From: CAVTBX01 sp963733135
GTDB lineage: Bacteria; Actinomycetota; Thermoleophilia; Gaiellales; Gaiellaceae
Assembly: GCA_963733135.1 (NCBI GenBank)
Contig: CAVTBX010000009.1
Span: 124,001 to 188,000, forward strand
Direction: 5' to 3'
DNA length: 64,000 nt
Shown: positions 11,113-19,393 of the stretch, piece after piece
How the letters are laid out: the number at the start of each line of letters is the position of its first letter
Numbering within the stretch: position 1 is the first letter of the stretch
The notes under the pieces: generated by a model
Database searches by the model: none
The model's input: the letters and a program-made list of their open reading frames with translations, nothing else
What the model was told of the DNA's origin: nothing
Made by a program: the position numbers and the translations under genes

Positions 11113-11337
11113 ATGCCGAACAAACGCGCGAACGTCAAGAACGAAAAGCAGTACGAGGCCCTGAAGGACAAAGGCATGTCGAAGGAGCGGGCGGCGAAGA
11201 TCGCCAACTCCCCAGGCGCGTCCAGCCGGGGCGGCAAGAAATCCGGCTCCGGCGGTAGCTCGAAGCAGGGCGGTACGACGGCGCAGAAGAAGGCCGCAGG
11301 CCGCAAGGGCGGCAAGGCCGCAGCGCGCAAGAGCTAG
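11113..11337 (+). CDS. Small Lys/Gly-rich basic protein (DUF7218-like)
   Basis: A 74-residue very basic protein. The N-terminal half contains NEKQYEALKDKGMSKERAAKIANSP, a pattern I associate with a family of small actinobacterial proteins resembling plasmid-stabilisation or stress-associated peptides. The C-terminal half is a Gly/Ser/Lys/Ala tail similar to histone-like or nucleic-acid-binding tails. ATG start, divergent from msrB. DNA or RNA binding is inferred from composition only. Family name is from memory and moderate. Confidence 0.7.
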   Translation: MPNKRANVKNEKQYEALKDKGMSKERAAKIANSPGASSRGGKKSGSGGSSKQGGTTAQKKAAGRKGGKAAARKS

Positions 11338-11399
11338 TTGTCGACTGAATCCGGTGCCGTTTGCGGCACGTCCGAGTGCATGCCTACACTCCCTCGGCG

Positions 11400-11609
11400 A
11401 TGCCGATCTATGAGTTCGTGTGCATGACGTGCGAGAGCCACTTCGAGGAGCTCTTGCGCGCCGACGCCGACGATCCGGGCTGCCCGGACTGCGGCTCCGA
11501 GAGGGTGGCTCGCCAGTTCTCGGTCTTCGCGGCTCACGGCACCGCCGAACAGCCCAGCTTCGGCGGCGGTGGAGGCTGTTGCGGCGGTTCGTGTGGCTGC
11601 GGTCACTGA
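11400..11609 (+). CDS. FmdB-family zinc-ribbon protein
   Basis: A 69-residue protein beginning MPIYEFVCMTCESHFEEL, typical of FmdB-type regulatory zinc ribbons, with CxxC at residues 8-11 and CPDC near 29. The C-terminus is a glycine/cysteine tail (GGGGGCCGGSCGCGH) common in these proteins and possibly metal-binding. Function is not established; members often lie near DNA-repair or C1-metabolism genes. Its 3' end overlaps the next gene by 17 bp, suggesting co-expression with the uracil-DNA glycosylase. Confidence 0.9.
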   Translation: MPIYEFVCMTCESHFEELLRADADDPGCPDCGSERVARQFSVFAAHGTAEQPSFGGGGGCCGGSCGCGH

Positions 11610-12279
11610 GAGCGAACGGGACAGGCGCGGCGAGCTCGCCGCCTATGCCGGCCAGATAGCTGACTGCACCCGCTGCCGGCTCGCCGAGGGCCGTACGCAA
11701 GTCGTCTTCGGGGTCGGCAATCCTGGCGCCGACCTGATGTTCGTGGGCGAGGCCCCCGGATTCCACGAGGACAAGCAGGGATTTCCATTCGTGGGCCAGG
11801 CGGGCAAGCTCCTCGATCGCTTGCTCGGCGGCATCGGCCTGACCCGTGACGACGTCTACATCGCGAACGTCATCAAGTGCCGTCCCCCCGGTAACCGAGA
11901 CCCTCAGCCCGATGAGATCGAGGCCTGCGAAGGGCATCTCTTTCGCCAGCTCGAGATTGTCGAGCCCAAGCTCGTTGCCACGCTCGGGAATTTCGCCACG
12001 AAGCTCCTCTCCGGAAAGCCGCACGGAATCACGCGCGTGCACGGGAGCCCGCAGGAGGCGTCTGTGGGCGGACGGTCTGTGACGCTGTATCCGATCTACC
12101 ATCCGGCGGCCGCTCTCTACACGCCGGCGATGCTGCGGACGCTCGAGGAGGACTTTGCCCGGATTCCCGGGCTGATCGCGGAGGAAAGCCGTCCGCCGGC
12201 TCCGGTCATCCAGCTCCCGCCCCGACCCGCGCCTGAAGCCGCTACCGCGACGCCCCAGGAACAGCTCGGCCTCTTCTAG
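11593..12279 (+). CDS. Family 4 uracil-DNA glycosylase (Fe-S)
   Basis: Removes uracil from DNA to start base-excision repair. The roughly 228-residue protein has the family-4 features: the Fe-S Cys pair CTRC near residue 25, motif GEAPGFHEDKQGFPFVGQAGKLLD near 50, further cluster cysteines in KCRPPGNRDP and EACEGHLF, and the HPAA motif near 165. A Pro-rich tail ends in QEQLGLF, which resembles a sliding-clamp-binding peptide. I took the GTG at 11593 because residues before it do not match the family; 11569 ATG is an alternative. It overlaps the FmdB gene. Confidence 0.93.
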   Translation: MAAVTESERDRRGELAAYAGQIADCTRCRLAEGRTQVVFGVGNPGADLMFVGEAPGFHEDKQGFPFVGQAGKLLDRLLGGIGLTRDDVYIANVIKCRPPGNRDPQPDEIEACEGHLFRQLEIVEPKLVATLGNFATKLLSGKPHGITRVHGSPQEASVGGRSVTLYPIYHPAAALYTPAMLRTLEEDFARIPGLIAEESRPPAPVIQLPPRPAPEAATATPQEQLGLF

Positions 12280-12535
12280 ATCCGTCAACCGCTGCGGATC
12301 CCGAACGGCGAAGCCGGCGGGCCTCAGTCCGCGGGGAACCCCGAGGGTCTGACCCTCATGCCACGGCCCATCGGGCCGTGGGTCCTGTCGCGGAAGTGTG
12401 ACGAAGGGCGCGCGAATCGCAAAAACTTCCCTGGGGCGCGCTCGTCGTCGGGCAGGATCGGCCTGCGAGCTGGGCATCCGCCCGAATCGGCTCGTCGGAT
12501 TCGCACGTCCTCGGGACGGCACTAAGCTCCTCGCC
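12280..12535. repeat. Intergenic palindromes, including GAGGGTCTGACCCTC and a 9-bp stem
   Basis: This 256-bp gap holds no supported gene. It contains GAGGGTCTGACCCTC at 12343-12357, a perfect dyad related to those at 10553 and 27008, directly followed by CCACGGCCC-ATC-GGGCCGTGG at 12361-12381, a 9-bp stem with 3-nt loop. The second could terminate the glycosylase transcript, although no T-run follows. The rest must carry the tsaE promoter. Confidence 0.6.
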
Positions 12536-12985
12536 ATGATCGCGGTCGAGACGTCTTCCGCTCGGGAGACCGAGTGCGTAGCAGGACGGCTTGCCCTCCA
12601 CCTTCGAGCCGGGGACGTCATCACGGTTGCGGGCGAGCTCGGTGCCGGCAAGACCACCTTCGTCCGCGGCGCCGCACGCGCACTGGGAGTCGACGGCCCG
12701 GTCACGAGCCCGACGTACACGATAGGACACCGCTACACGGCCGATCCGGACGTGTCCCACCTTGACCTGTACCGATTCGAGGCGGTTGCGGAGCGGGACT
12801 GGGCGGATCTCGAGGAGTACTTCGAGCATGCGGTCGCCTTCGTCGAGTGGCCCGAGCGCGGTGGCGGCTTTCTCCCAGAGGCGCGAGCCTCTGTGCGTTT
12901 GCGACATGTGGGCGCGGAGCATAGACTGATCGAGGTCGAAACCACCGAAAAACACCTGGAAATAGCGCTTTCTGAGCAGTGCTGA
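12536..12985 (+). CDS. tsaE: tRNA t6A biosynthesis ATPase TsaE
   Basis: TsaE is the ATPase partner of TsaB-TsaD in threonylcarbamoyl-adenosine (t6A37) synthesis. The 149-residue protein has the P-loop GELGAGKTTFVRG near residue 34, the SPTYTI motif near 60, HLDLYRF near 78 and VEWPERGGGFLP near 103. The ATG at 12536 gives the normal length; the frame is open upstream but those residues are Arg-rich and unlike the family. It overlaps tsaB by 7 bp, the first link in a tsaE-tsaB-rimI-tsaD chain. Confidence 0.95.
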   Translation: MIAVETSSARETECVAGRLALHLRAGDVITVAGELGAGKTTFVRGAARALGVDGPVTSPTYTIGHRYTADPDVSHLDLYRFEAVAERDWADLEEYFEHAVAFVEWPERGGGFLPEARASVRLRHVGAEHRLIEVETTEKHLEIALSEQC

Positions 12986-13578
12986 CGTTGGCCTTCGACA
13001 CCGCGACCGATGCGGCCACGACCGCGGTCGTGCGGGACGGCGAGGTGGTCGGCGAACGGCGCACCAAGCCCGCGACGATCCTTCAGGACATCGACGAGCT
13101 CCTCGACCGGGCCAGCGATACCCGCGTTGCCGTCGACAGAATCGTTGTTGGAACCGGCCCAGGCAGCTACACAGGGCTCCGCATGGGGCTCATCACGGCC
13201 CGCATGCTCTCGCTGACGCTGGATGCACCCGTCGCCGGGATCTCGACGCTCGACGCGCTCGGCGCGGGGGCGCCGGGCGCACTGCCGGTGATCGACGCAC
13301 GCCGCCGCGAGATCTTCACCATGGTCGACGGCGAGCCGGCCGTCCTCGCTCCGGCCGACCTCCAACTCGACCCCGATACGACGGCGGTCGGCGACGGCGC
13401 CGTCCGGTACCGAGAAACCCTCGAGGGTCTCGGCGCGACCGTCCCACCCGACGACGATCCGCGCCACGTCCCCTGGGCCCGCCACCACGCCGCGCTCGCC
13501 GTCGAGTTCGGGCCGGCAGAGCGAGCCGAGCCGATCTACTTGCGCGTGCCGGACGCTGAGCGGGCGGTCGGCGGGTGA
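12979..13578 (+). CDS. tsaB: tRNA t6A biosynthesis protein TsaB
   Basis: TsaB is the inactive ASKHA-fold partner of TsaD. The 199-residue protein begins MLTLAFDTATDAATTAVV, has GTGPGSYTGLRMGLITARML near residue 58 and the STLDALGAG/IDARRREIFT segments typical of TsaB. The start is a GTG at 12979 inside the 3' end of tsaE, and the stop overlaps the rimI start at 13575, so translation is coupled through the cluster. Confidence 0.95.
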   Translation: MLTLAFDTATDAATTAVVRDGEVVGERRTKPATILQDIDELLDRASDTRVAVDRIVVGTGPGSYTGLRMGLITARMLSLTLDAPVAGISTLDALGAGAPGALPVIDARRREIFTMVDGEPAVLAPADLQLDPDTTAVGDGAVRYRETLEGLGATVPPDDDPRHVPWARHHAALAVEFGPAERAEPIYLRVPDAERAVGG

Positions 13579-14051
13579 CCCTGGACATCCGCCGGCTGAT
13601 CCTCGCCGACCTCGACGACGTCGAGGGGATCGAACGCGAGGCGTACCCGACTCCGTGGTCTCGCTCCATGTTCGCGGGTGAGCTGGCGAAGCCGTCCTCG
13701 GCATCGCTCGGCGCGTACGACGTCGACGCGCCCGGCGGCCCGCTCGTCGGATACCTGATCATCTCCCGCTACGTCGACGCCTGGCACGTGATGAACATCG
13801 CCGTCACGGCTGCGTATCGCCGCCACGGTGTCGCCAAGCAGCTCCTCGAGGAGCTGTTCGTCCGCACCGAGAGCGACGCGCGTCGCGGCTACACGCTCGA
13901 GGTGCGGGTCTCCAATACCGCTGCAATCGCTCTCTACGAGAGCCTCGGCTTCCACTCGACCGGCGTGCGCCGGGGTTACTACACGGACAATCGCGAGGAC
14001 GCGCTCATCATGTGGAAGGACCCTGTGCGTGCCGTGGCCCGCGGCCGATGA
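13575..14051 (+). CDS. rimI: Ribosomal protein S18-alanine N-acetyltransferase
   Basis: A 158-residue GNAT acetyltransferase. Landmarks are IEREAYPTPWSRSMFAGEL near residue 17, the acetyl-CoA loop AYRRHGVAKQLLEEL near 76, LEVRVSNTAAIALYESLGF near 106 and the RRGYYTDNREDALIMWKD end. These match RimI, and the position between tsaB and tsaD is the standard one. GTG start at 13575 overlaps tsaB; the stop overlaps the tsaD ATG in an ATGA. Substrate (S18 N-terminus) is from family knowledge. Confidence 0.93.
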   Translation: MTLDIRRLILADLDDVEGIEREAYPTPWSRSMFAGELAKPSSASLGAYDVDAPGGPLVGYLIISRYVDAWHVMNIAVTAAYRRHGVAKQLLEELFVRTESDARRGYTLEVRVSNTAAIALYESLGFHSTGVRRGYYTDNREDALIMWKDPVRAVARGR

Positions 14052-15013
14052 TCCTCGGGCTCGAGACCTCGTGTGACGAGACAGCATGCGGGGTCGTCAC
14101 ACGCTGCGGAAACGTCCTCGCGAACGTCGTCGCCTCGCAGGCCGACCTGCACGCGCGCTACGGCGGCGTCGTCCCCGAGGTCGCGTCGCGCCGCCATCTC
14201 GAGCTCGTAGCGCCCGTCGTCGAGGAAGCTCTCGCGGAAGCGGCCACCCAGCTCGACGATCTCGAGGCCGTGGCCGTCACCCGCGGGCCGGGCCTGATCG
14301 GAGCCCTGCTCGTCGGCCTCTCGGCCGCGAAGGCGATGGCCTGGGCCAGGCGCCTTCCACTCGTCCCCGTCGACCATCTCCACGGCCACGTGGCCTCCCT
14401 CTACCTGGAGCCGGATCCAATCGATCCGCCTTTTCTCTGCCTGCTCGCGAGCGGGGGGCATACGCTGCTTCTCGACGTCCGAGACCGCTCCGGCTACGAG
14501 GCGGTCGGCACGACGCTCGACGACGCTGCCGGTGAAGCCTTCGACAAAGGCGCGCGCCTGCTCGGGCTCCCGTATCCGGGCGGCCCGGGACTCGACCGCC
14601 TCGCGCGCGCGGGAGACTCCGCGGCGTATCGCTTTCCCGTCGCGAGGGTGGCGGGACACGACTTCAGCTTCTCGGGCCTCAAGACCGCGCTCCTCTACGC
14701 CGTCCGCGATCTCGACCCGGTGGAGCTCGAGCGACGGCGCGCCGATCTCGCCGCGAGCTACCAGCGCGCCATCGTGCGCGCGCTCGTCGAGAAGGCGGAG
14801 GCCGCGGCCGAGGCTCTCGGCCACGACCGGATCGCCGTGGTCGGGGGAGTCGCCGCCAACTCAGAGCTTCGGCTCGGGCTCGCCGGCGCCGCACTCGCGC
14901 CGCTGCCGTTCTGTACCGATAACGGAGTCATGATCGCGTCTGCGGCGAGATATGCGCCGCCCATCCCGTACCCCGGCTATCTTGCGCTCGATGCCTACGC
15001 GTCCGCGGCCTAG
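14048..15013 (+). CDS. tsaD: tRNA N6-adenosine threonylcarbamoyltransferase
   Basis: TsaD transfers the threonylcarbamoyl group to A37 of ANN-decoding tRNAs. The 321-residue protein starts MILGLETSCDETACGVV and shows VPEVASRRHLE near residue 46 (metal ligands in HxxxH-like segments), TRGPGLIGALLVGLS near 78, VDHLHGHVASLYLE near 105, LASGGHTLLLDV near 130 and the GGVAANSELR loop near 271. ATG overlaps the rimI stop. Its TAG stop lies inside the left arm of the long palindrome E1 that begins at 15012. Confidence 0.96.
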   Translation: MILGLETSCDETACGVVTRCGNVLANVVASQADLHARYGGVVPEVASRRHLELVAPVVEEALAEAATQLDDLEAVAVTRGPGLIGALLVGLSAAKAMAWARRLPLVPVDHLHGHVASLYLEPDPIDPPFLCLLASGGHTLLLDVRDRSGYEAVGTTLDDAAGEAFDKGARLLGLPYPGGPGLDRLARAGDSAAYRFPVARVAGHDFSFSGLKTALLYAVRDLDPVELERRRADLAASYQRAIVRALVEKAEAAAEALGHDRIAVVGGVAANSELRLGLAGAALAPLPFCTDNGVMIASAARYAPPIPYPGYLALDAYASAA

Positions 15014-15176
15014 GGGCCTGTCCAAGAAGTGGTCGCGGTGGATGGCGCGCGACACGTGCCGGGAGGCAAGGACGCAGGGAGTGTCAATATGCAGGCATAT
15101 TGGCGCGACCGAGGACGCCGTCTCGGGGTGCGTGGCGCGTGCCAGGCGCCCTGATCCGCTTCTTGGGCAGGCCCCT
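15012..15176 (+). repeat. Long palindromic element E1 (family E)
   Basis: A 165-nt imperfect inverted repeat starting at the tsaD stop. The outer arms AGGGGCCTGTCCAAGAAG (15012-15029) and CTTCTTGGGCAGGCCCCT (15159-15176) pair with one mismatch. The tip is a perfect hairpin CAATATGC-AG-GCATATTG (15085-15102). Around it lies a core shared with element E2 at 43771-43939: GAGGCAAGGACGCAGGGAG (15063-15081) and GCGACCGAGGACGCCGTCTC (15105-15124). The outer arms of E1 and E2 are unrelated to each other yet each is self-complementary. Whether it acts as RNA, as a binding site or as a non-autonomous mobile element cannot be decided here. Confidence 0.8.
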
Positions 15177-17783
15177 GAGGGACGCACCCCTGACGTTCGC
15201 CGCCGACGGGTGCTCGCGCTCGGCGTCGTGGCCCTTGTGGCCGCGACCTTGCTCGCGGTCTCTCCCGTCCGCGGTGCACCCGGCTCTGCGCTCCAGAGCG
15301 CGATCTCCGCCTGGAAGAGCGCCTTCGGCGAGCGCCCGCAGGCGCCGCTCGGGCAGCGCGTGATCGTCGTCCTCAAAGCGCCGTCGCTCGCAGACCGCCT
15401 CGCGGCCGCGCGCACGGTTCCGACCGACGACGAGCATCGCCGCTGGGTCACGGACGCTCAGGCGTCACAGCGGATGCTCATCGCCCGCCTGGAACGGCGA
15501 GGCGTCCGGTTGAAGCCGCTTCGGAGCTTCACGCTGACCCTGAACGGGTTCTCGGCCGTCGTGGATTCGCGCATGCTTGCGGAGCTCGAGCGCACGGAGA
15601 CGGTTGCGGGGGTCTACCCGGTGCGCACGGTTCAGCCTGCGTCCGTGGCCTCTGACACGCTCGCGCGGGCCGACTTCCGCGCCGGTGGCCATCGGCCCGA
15701 GGTCGCGCTCCCGGGCTTCGACGGGAGCGGTGTCACCGTCGCGCTTCTCGACAGCGGCGTCCAGGGTGCGCACCCGGCGCTCGGCGGCCGCGTCCTGCCC
15801 GGGATCGACGTGCTCGGCGGAAGGAAGACTGCATCGCCGCGCGCGAAGCCCGACGAGCCGGGCCGCCTCGAGACGCACGGCACCCGCATGGCGGGCCTCG
15901 TCGTCGGGGAGAGCGAGACGATCCAAGGCGTAGCGCCCGGGGCGAGGCTTCTCCCGATCCGGGTGCTCGGCTGGCAGCGCGCCGTCGGCGGGGAGTTCGC
16001 GGTCTTCGGGACGAGCGACGTCCTGCTCGCCGGCCTCGAGCGCGCCGTCGACCCAAACGGCGATGGTGATCCTGACGACGCAGCCGAGATCGCTCTGGCG
16101 CCGATCGTTGCGCCGTTCGCCGCGTTCGCCGACGGCCCGGAAGCTCGCGCGGTGAAGGGCGCCGCTCAGCTCGGCACGCTCGTCGTCGCCGCCGCCGGCA
16201 ACGACGGCTGGACCGGCCGCGACGGATTCGGAAGCGTGGGCGCGCCCGGCGGGAGCCCCGACTCGCTGACGGTCGGCGCACTCGATGCGCGGCGGAAGGT
16301 CGCGACGATGTCTGTCGCTCTTCGCGCCGGCGACAGCCCGGTGTTCGACGGACGGCTCGACCTTGCCGGGGCAATCGCAGCGTCTGGCTCGCAGACTTTC
16401 CCCGTGGCTGCTCTCCTCGGGCCGTCGCTTGCAGCCCCGGACCGGCCGGTGAACGACGTCGCTGGCGGAACCGAGCTCGGCGACTTCTTCGACCGCGAAG
16501 GCCTCAGCACCGTCGCGGGACGCGCGGTTCTCCTGCCCGCGCAGAGCGACATCGCAGCCCAGGCGCGAAACACCGCTGCAGCCGGAGCCGCCGCGCTCTT
16601 GGTCTCCGGCGGGCTCGTTCCTGCCGGAGGCCTCGATCTCGACGAATCGATACCCATCCCGGTCGCGGCGCTCCCCGCACGTGCGGGGCGCACGGCCTTC
16701 CGTGCCCTTGCGGACGGTCAGGCCCTCACGGTCGAGCTCGGCTCGGCCGGCCCCGTCGCCAATCCGCGCTCGGGCGCCGTTGCGCCCTTCTCGTCCGGCG
16801 GGCTCGTCTTCGACGGGCACGTGAAGCCCGACCTCGTCGCGCCGGGGGTCGGTCTCGTCACCGCTGACGCCGGCTCGGGAGAGCGTGTGGCCACTGCCAG
16901 CGGCTCGAGCGCAGCTGCGGCGGTCGTCGCGGGGGCCGCCGCCCTCGTCGCCGAAGCGCGCCCTGGACTCTCACCAGGCCAGCTTCGGAGCATGCTCGTC
17001 GGCGCGGCGCAGCCGCTGAACGACGAGCCGGTCACGGCCGAGGGCGCCGGCGTCGTCGACCCGATCGCAGCGGCGGCCTCTGAGATCGCGGTCGAACCGA
17101 CCTCGCTCGCCTTCGGCCGCGTGTCTGGCGACTCCTGGCGTGTCCTGCGCGGGGTCGTCGTTACGAACCTCTCGACGCGCCGCGTCGACGTGTCCTTCGG
17201 CCTCGCGCGCGATTCGGCGAAGCCTGAAGTGAGGTTCGGCGCCAACCCGGCGAGGCTCTCGCTCGAGCCCGGAGCGCGTGAGCTCGTCACGCTCCAGGCC
17301 TCAGCCGGGGAGACGGCCGAAGGAGCGGTCGGCGGCGTCTTCGTCGTCCAGCCTGCGGGCTCGCAGGCCGTCCGGGTGCCGTGGGCGGTCTCATTCCGCT
17401 CTGGGCGCCAAGCATCGCTGCTCACAGACGTCAAGCTCTCGAACGACTCCTTCGAGCCTTCGGGCGCCGCACCCGCCGTCGTCGCGTTTCAAGCCGGCCG
17501 CGCAGATACGGCCCCGGACGGCGACACGATCGAGCCCGTCGCGCTCCTCACGGCCGAGCTCCGGCGCGCCGACGGGCGGCGGCTCGGGACACTCATCCGG
17601 ATGCGCGATCTTCTGCCTGGCCGCTACGCGTTCGGCCTCACCGGCCGCTCGGCGGCAGGAAAGAGGCTCGCGCCGGGCGAGTACGTGCTGCGTCTCCGTG
17701 CCAAGCCGGTGGCCGGGGACGTCGGTGCGGCGGCCTCGATTGTCGACGTGCCGTTCACGATCGCCGGCGAGGGGCAGGACTAG
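15132..17783 (+). CDS. Secreted subtilisin-like serine protease (S8) with PA-like insert
   Basis: A large exported subtilase. After a basic RRRR stretch and a hydrophobic signal (VLALGVVALVAATLLAVSP) comes an inhibitor-type prodomain (VIVVLKAPSLADRL), then the catalytic Asp in LLDSGVQGAHP near residue 206, His in THGTRMAGLVVG near 249 and Ser in ASGSSAAAAVVAGAAAL near 591. A protease-associated-like insertion (AVLLPAQSDIAAQARNTAAAGAAALLVSG) separates His and Ser. The C-terminus has a beta-sandwich region starting VEPTSLAFGRV. The start is uncertain: the frame is open from 14952, but the 5' part is palindrome E1. GTG 15132 (inside E1) keeps the basic residues; GTG 15210 is an alternative. Confidence 0.85.
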   Translation: MARARRPDPLLGQAPEGRTPDVRRRRVLALGVVALVAATLLAVSPVRGAPGSALQSAISAWKSAFGERPQAPLGQRVIVVLKAPSLADRLAAARTVPTDDEHRRWVTDAQASQRMLIARLERRGVRLKPLRSFTLTLNGFSAVVDSRMLAELERTETVAGVYPVRTVQPASVASDTLARADFRAGGHRPEVALPGFDGSGVTVALLDSGVQGAHPALGGRVLPGIDVLGGRKTASPRAKPDEPGRLETHGTRMAGLVVGESETIQGVAPGARLLPIRVLGWQRAVGGEFAVFGTSDVLLAGLERAVDPNGDGDPDDAAEIALAPIVAPFAAFADGPEARAVKGAAQLGTLVVAAAGNDGWTGRDGFGSVGAPGGSPDSLTVGALDARRKVATMSVALRAGDSPVFDGRLDLAGAIAASGSQTFPVAALLGPSLAAPDRPVNDVAGGTELGDFFDREGLSTVAGRAVLLPAQSDIAAQARNTAAAGAAALLVSGGLVPAGGLDLDESIPIPVAALPARAGRTAFRALADGQALTVELGSAGPVANPRSGAVAPFSSGGLVFDGHVKPDLVAPGVGLVTADAGSGERVATASGSSAAAAVVAGAAALVAEARPGLSPGQLRSMLVGAAQPLNDEPVTAEGAGVVDPIAAAASEIAVEPTSLAFGRVSGDSWRVLRGVVVTNLSTRRVDVSFGLARDSAKPEVRFGANPARLSLEPGARELVTLQASAGETAEGAVGGVFVVQPAGSQAVRVPWAVSFRSGRQASLLTDVKLSNDSFEPSGAAPAVVAFQAGRADTAPDGDTIEPVALLTAELRRADGRRLGTLIRMRDLLPGRYAFGLTGRSAAGKRLAPGEYVLRLRAKPVAGDVGAAASIVDVPFTIAGEGQD

Positions 17784-17820
17784 TGCCCCCAAGTCAGCAT
17801 CACTGGACGGGGCATTAGGC

Positions 17821-19098
17821 ATGGCGATCGTCGAGACGACGCCGTCTCACCTGAAGCAGGACCCGTGGGCCATGGCGCGCGAGCAAACGCGCCGGGCCGC
17901 CCGCCTCCTCGAGGTTGTCAACGAGAGCATGTTGAACGTCCTCCTCCACTGTAAGCGCGCCGTCGAGGTGGCCGTCCCAGTTCGTATGGACGACGGGTCG
18001 GTGGACGTCTACACCGGCTACCGCATCGTCCACAACGTGGCGCGTGGCCCCTCGAAGGGCGGCATCAGGTTCCACCCGGCAGTGACCCTCGACGAGACGA
18101 AGGCGCTCGCGATGTGGATGACCTGGAAGTGCGCGCTGATGGGCCTCCCGTTCGGCGGTGCGAAGGGAGCGGTCGTCGTCGACCCGAAGGCCCTGTCGCT
18201 CTCCGAGCTCGAGCGAATGACGCGTCGTTACACGACCGAGATCATCAACCTGATCGGGCCCGAGTCGGACATACCAGCGCCCGACGTCGGCACGAGCTCG
18301 CGCGAGATGGCCTGGATTTTCGACACCTACTCCATGAACAAGGGCTACTCCGTCCTCGGGGTCGTGACCGGCAAGCCTCTCGAGCTCGGAGGCTCGCTCG
18401 GCCGCCGGGATGCCACGGCTCGCGGTGCCGCCTACTGCATCCGGGAGGGACTCCGCAAGCGGGGCGAGACGATCGAGGGTTGCCGCGTCGTCGTCCAAGG
18501 CCTCGGAAACGTGGGACGGGCGCTGGCGCTCTTCCTGGCGGAGGAGGGGGCCGAGATCATCGCGGTCTCGGACTCGCAGGGCGGCATCGTGAACCCGTCC
18601 GGGCTCGATGTCCGGGCCGTCGTCGAGCACAAGCTCGAGCACGGTACGCTCTCGGGCTTCGCGGACGCGGACACGCTCACGAACGACGAGCTGCTCGTGC
18701 TCGACTGCGACGTGCTCGCGCCCTGCGCGCTCGAGCAGGTCATCACGGAAGACAATGCCGACCGCATTCGCGCCTCCGTGATCTGCGAGGGCGCCAACGG
18801 GCCGACGACGCTCGAGGCCGACCGGATCCTCGAGGAGCGCGGCGTCCTCGTGCTTCCGGACGTGCTCGCGAACGCGGGCGGAGTTGTCGTCTCGTACTTC
18901 GAGTGGGTGCAGGGCCTCCAGGAGTACTTCTGGAAGGAGTCCGAGGTGAACGCGAAGCTGAACGACATCGTCACGCGCGCGTTCTCGGAGACGTGGAGGA
19001 TCCACGAGGACAAGGGCGTGGCGATGCGCGAGGCCGCGTACGCGTGCGCGGTCGGTCGGGTCGCTGAGGCGACGATCACACGTGGGCTCTACCCCTAG
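17821..19098 (+). CDS. gdhA: Glutamate dehydrogenase (Glu/Leu/Phe/Val family)
   Basis: Catalyses reversible oxidative deamination of glutamate to 2-oxoglutarate. The 425-residue protein has the family landmarks: GPSKGGIRFHP near residue 78, ALMGLPFGGAKGAVVVDP with the catalytic Lys near 103-120, IPAPDVGTSSREMAWI near 150 and the nucleotide-binding VVVQGLGNVGRALA near 223. C-terminal GGVVVSYFEWVQ follows. ATG at 17821 gives the normal size; the frame is open far upstream across the subtilase end and that part is not coding. It overlaps the glutaredoxin-like gene by 17 bp. Coenzyme preference is not evident by eye. Confidence 0.95.
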   Translation: MAIVETTPSHLKQDPWAMAREQTRRAARLLEVVNESMLNVLLHCKRAVEVAVPVRMDDGSVDVYTGYRIVHNVARGPSKGGIRFHPAVTLDETKALAMWMTWKCALMGLPFGGAKGAVVVDPKALSLSELERMTRRYTTEIINLIGPESDIPAPDVGTSSREMAWIFDTYSMNKGYSVLGVVTGKPLELGGSLGRRDATARGAAYCIREGLRKRGETIEGCRVVVQGLGNVGRALALFLAEEGAEIIAVSDSQGGIVNPSGLDVRAVVEHKLEHGTLSGFADADTLTNDELLVLDCDVLAPCALEQVITEDNADRIRASVICEGANGPTTLEADRILEERGVLVLPDVLANAGGVVVSYFEWVQGLQEYFWKESEVNAKLNDIVTRAFSETWRIHEDKGVAMREAAYACAVGRVAEATITRGLYP

Positions 19099-19393
19099 CC
19101 CTAACCTGCCGCGTGTCGAGCTCGTCCACGCGCCCGGCTGTCATCTCTGCGAGAGCGCACGACGGATCATCGAGACCGTCCGCTCCGATGTTCCCTTCGA
19201 GCTCGTCGAGACCGACATCACCGGCGACGACGAGCTCGAGGCCCGCTACCGGGAGCGGCTCCCGGTCGTGATCGTGGACGGTGAGGAGGCGTTCACGTAC
19301 TTCGTCCATCCCGATGGTCTGCGGCGCCGGCTGCGCCCCGCGGAGGCGGCGGAGCCGCCGGGCGAATCGCGCCGCTCTTCGCGTGATTCGTAA
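19082..19393 (+). CDS. Glutaredoxin-like protein with repeat-derived C-terminus
   Basis: A 103-residue thioredoxin-fold protein with the redox motif CHLC at residues 20-23 in LVHAPGCHLCESARR, LVETDITGDDELEARY and the cis-Pro region RLPVVIVDG. It belongs to the short glutaredoxin/DUF836 group. The GTG start lies inside the gdhA 3' end. The natural family end should be around RRRLRPAE; the last residues, ending ESRRSSRDS, are encoded by repeat R1 (19345-19423), which also supplies the TAA stop. The same tail ends the unrelated protein at 56539-58293. Partner unknown; neighbouring rex suggests redox homeostasis. Confidence 0.88.
   Translation: MGSTPSPNLPRVELVHAPGCHLCESARRIIETVRSDVPFELVETDITGDDELEARYRERLPVVIVDGEEAFTYFVHPDGLRRRLRPAEAAEPPGESRRSSRDS

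Noticed and set aside
11057..11330. Extended N-terminus of MsrB
   Set aside because: Upstream in-frame residues overlap the divergent small basic protein gene and do not resemble MsrB; GTG 11057 gives the usual length.
15012..15176. E1 as a simple Rho-independent terminator of tsaD
   Set aside because: It is 165 nt long, shares a core with E2 in the other orientation, and has no U-tract; termination may be a side effect but does not explain the conservation.
15465..16820. Long minus-strand frame opposite the subtilase
   Set aside because: Overlaps the catalytic domain of a clear protease and shows no domain of its own.
17278..17820. N-terminal extension of glutamate dehydrogenase upstream of 17821
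   Set aside because: The frame is open there but runs across the subtilase 3' end and has Ser/Arg-rich non-homologous sequence; ATG 17821 gives the family length.
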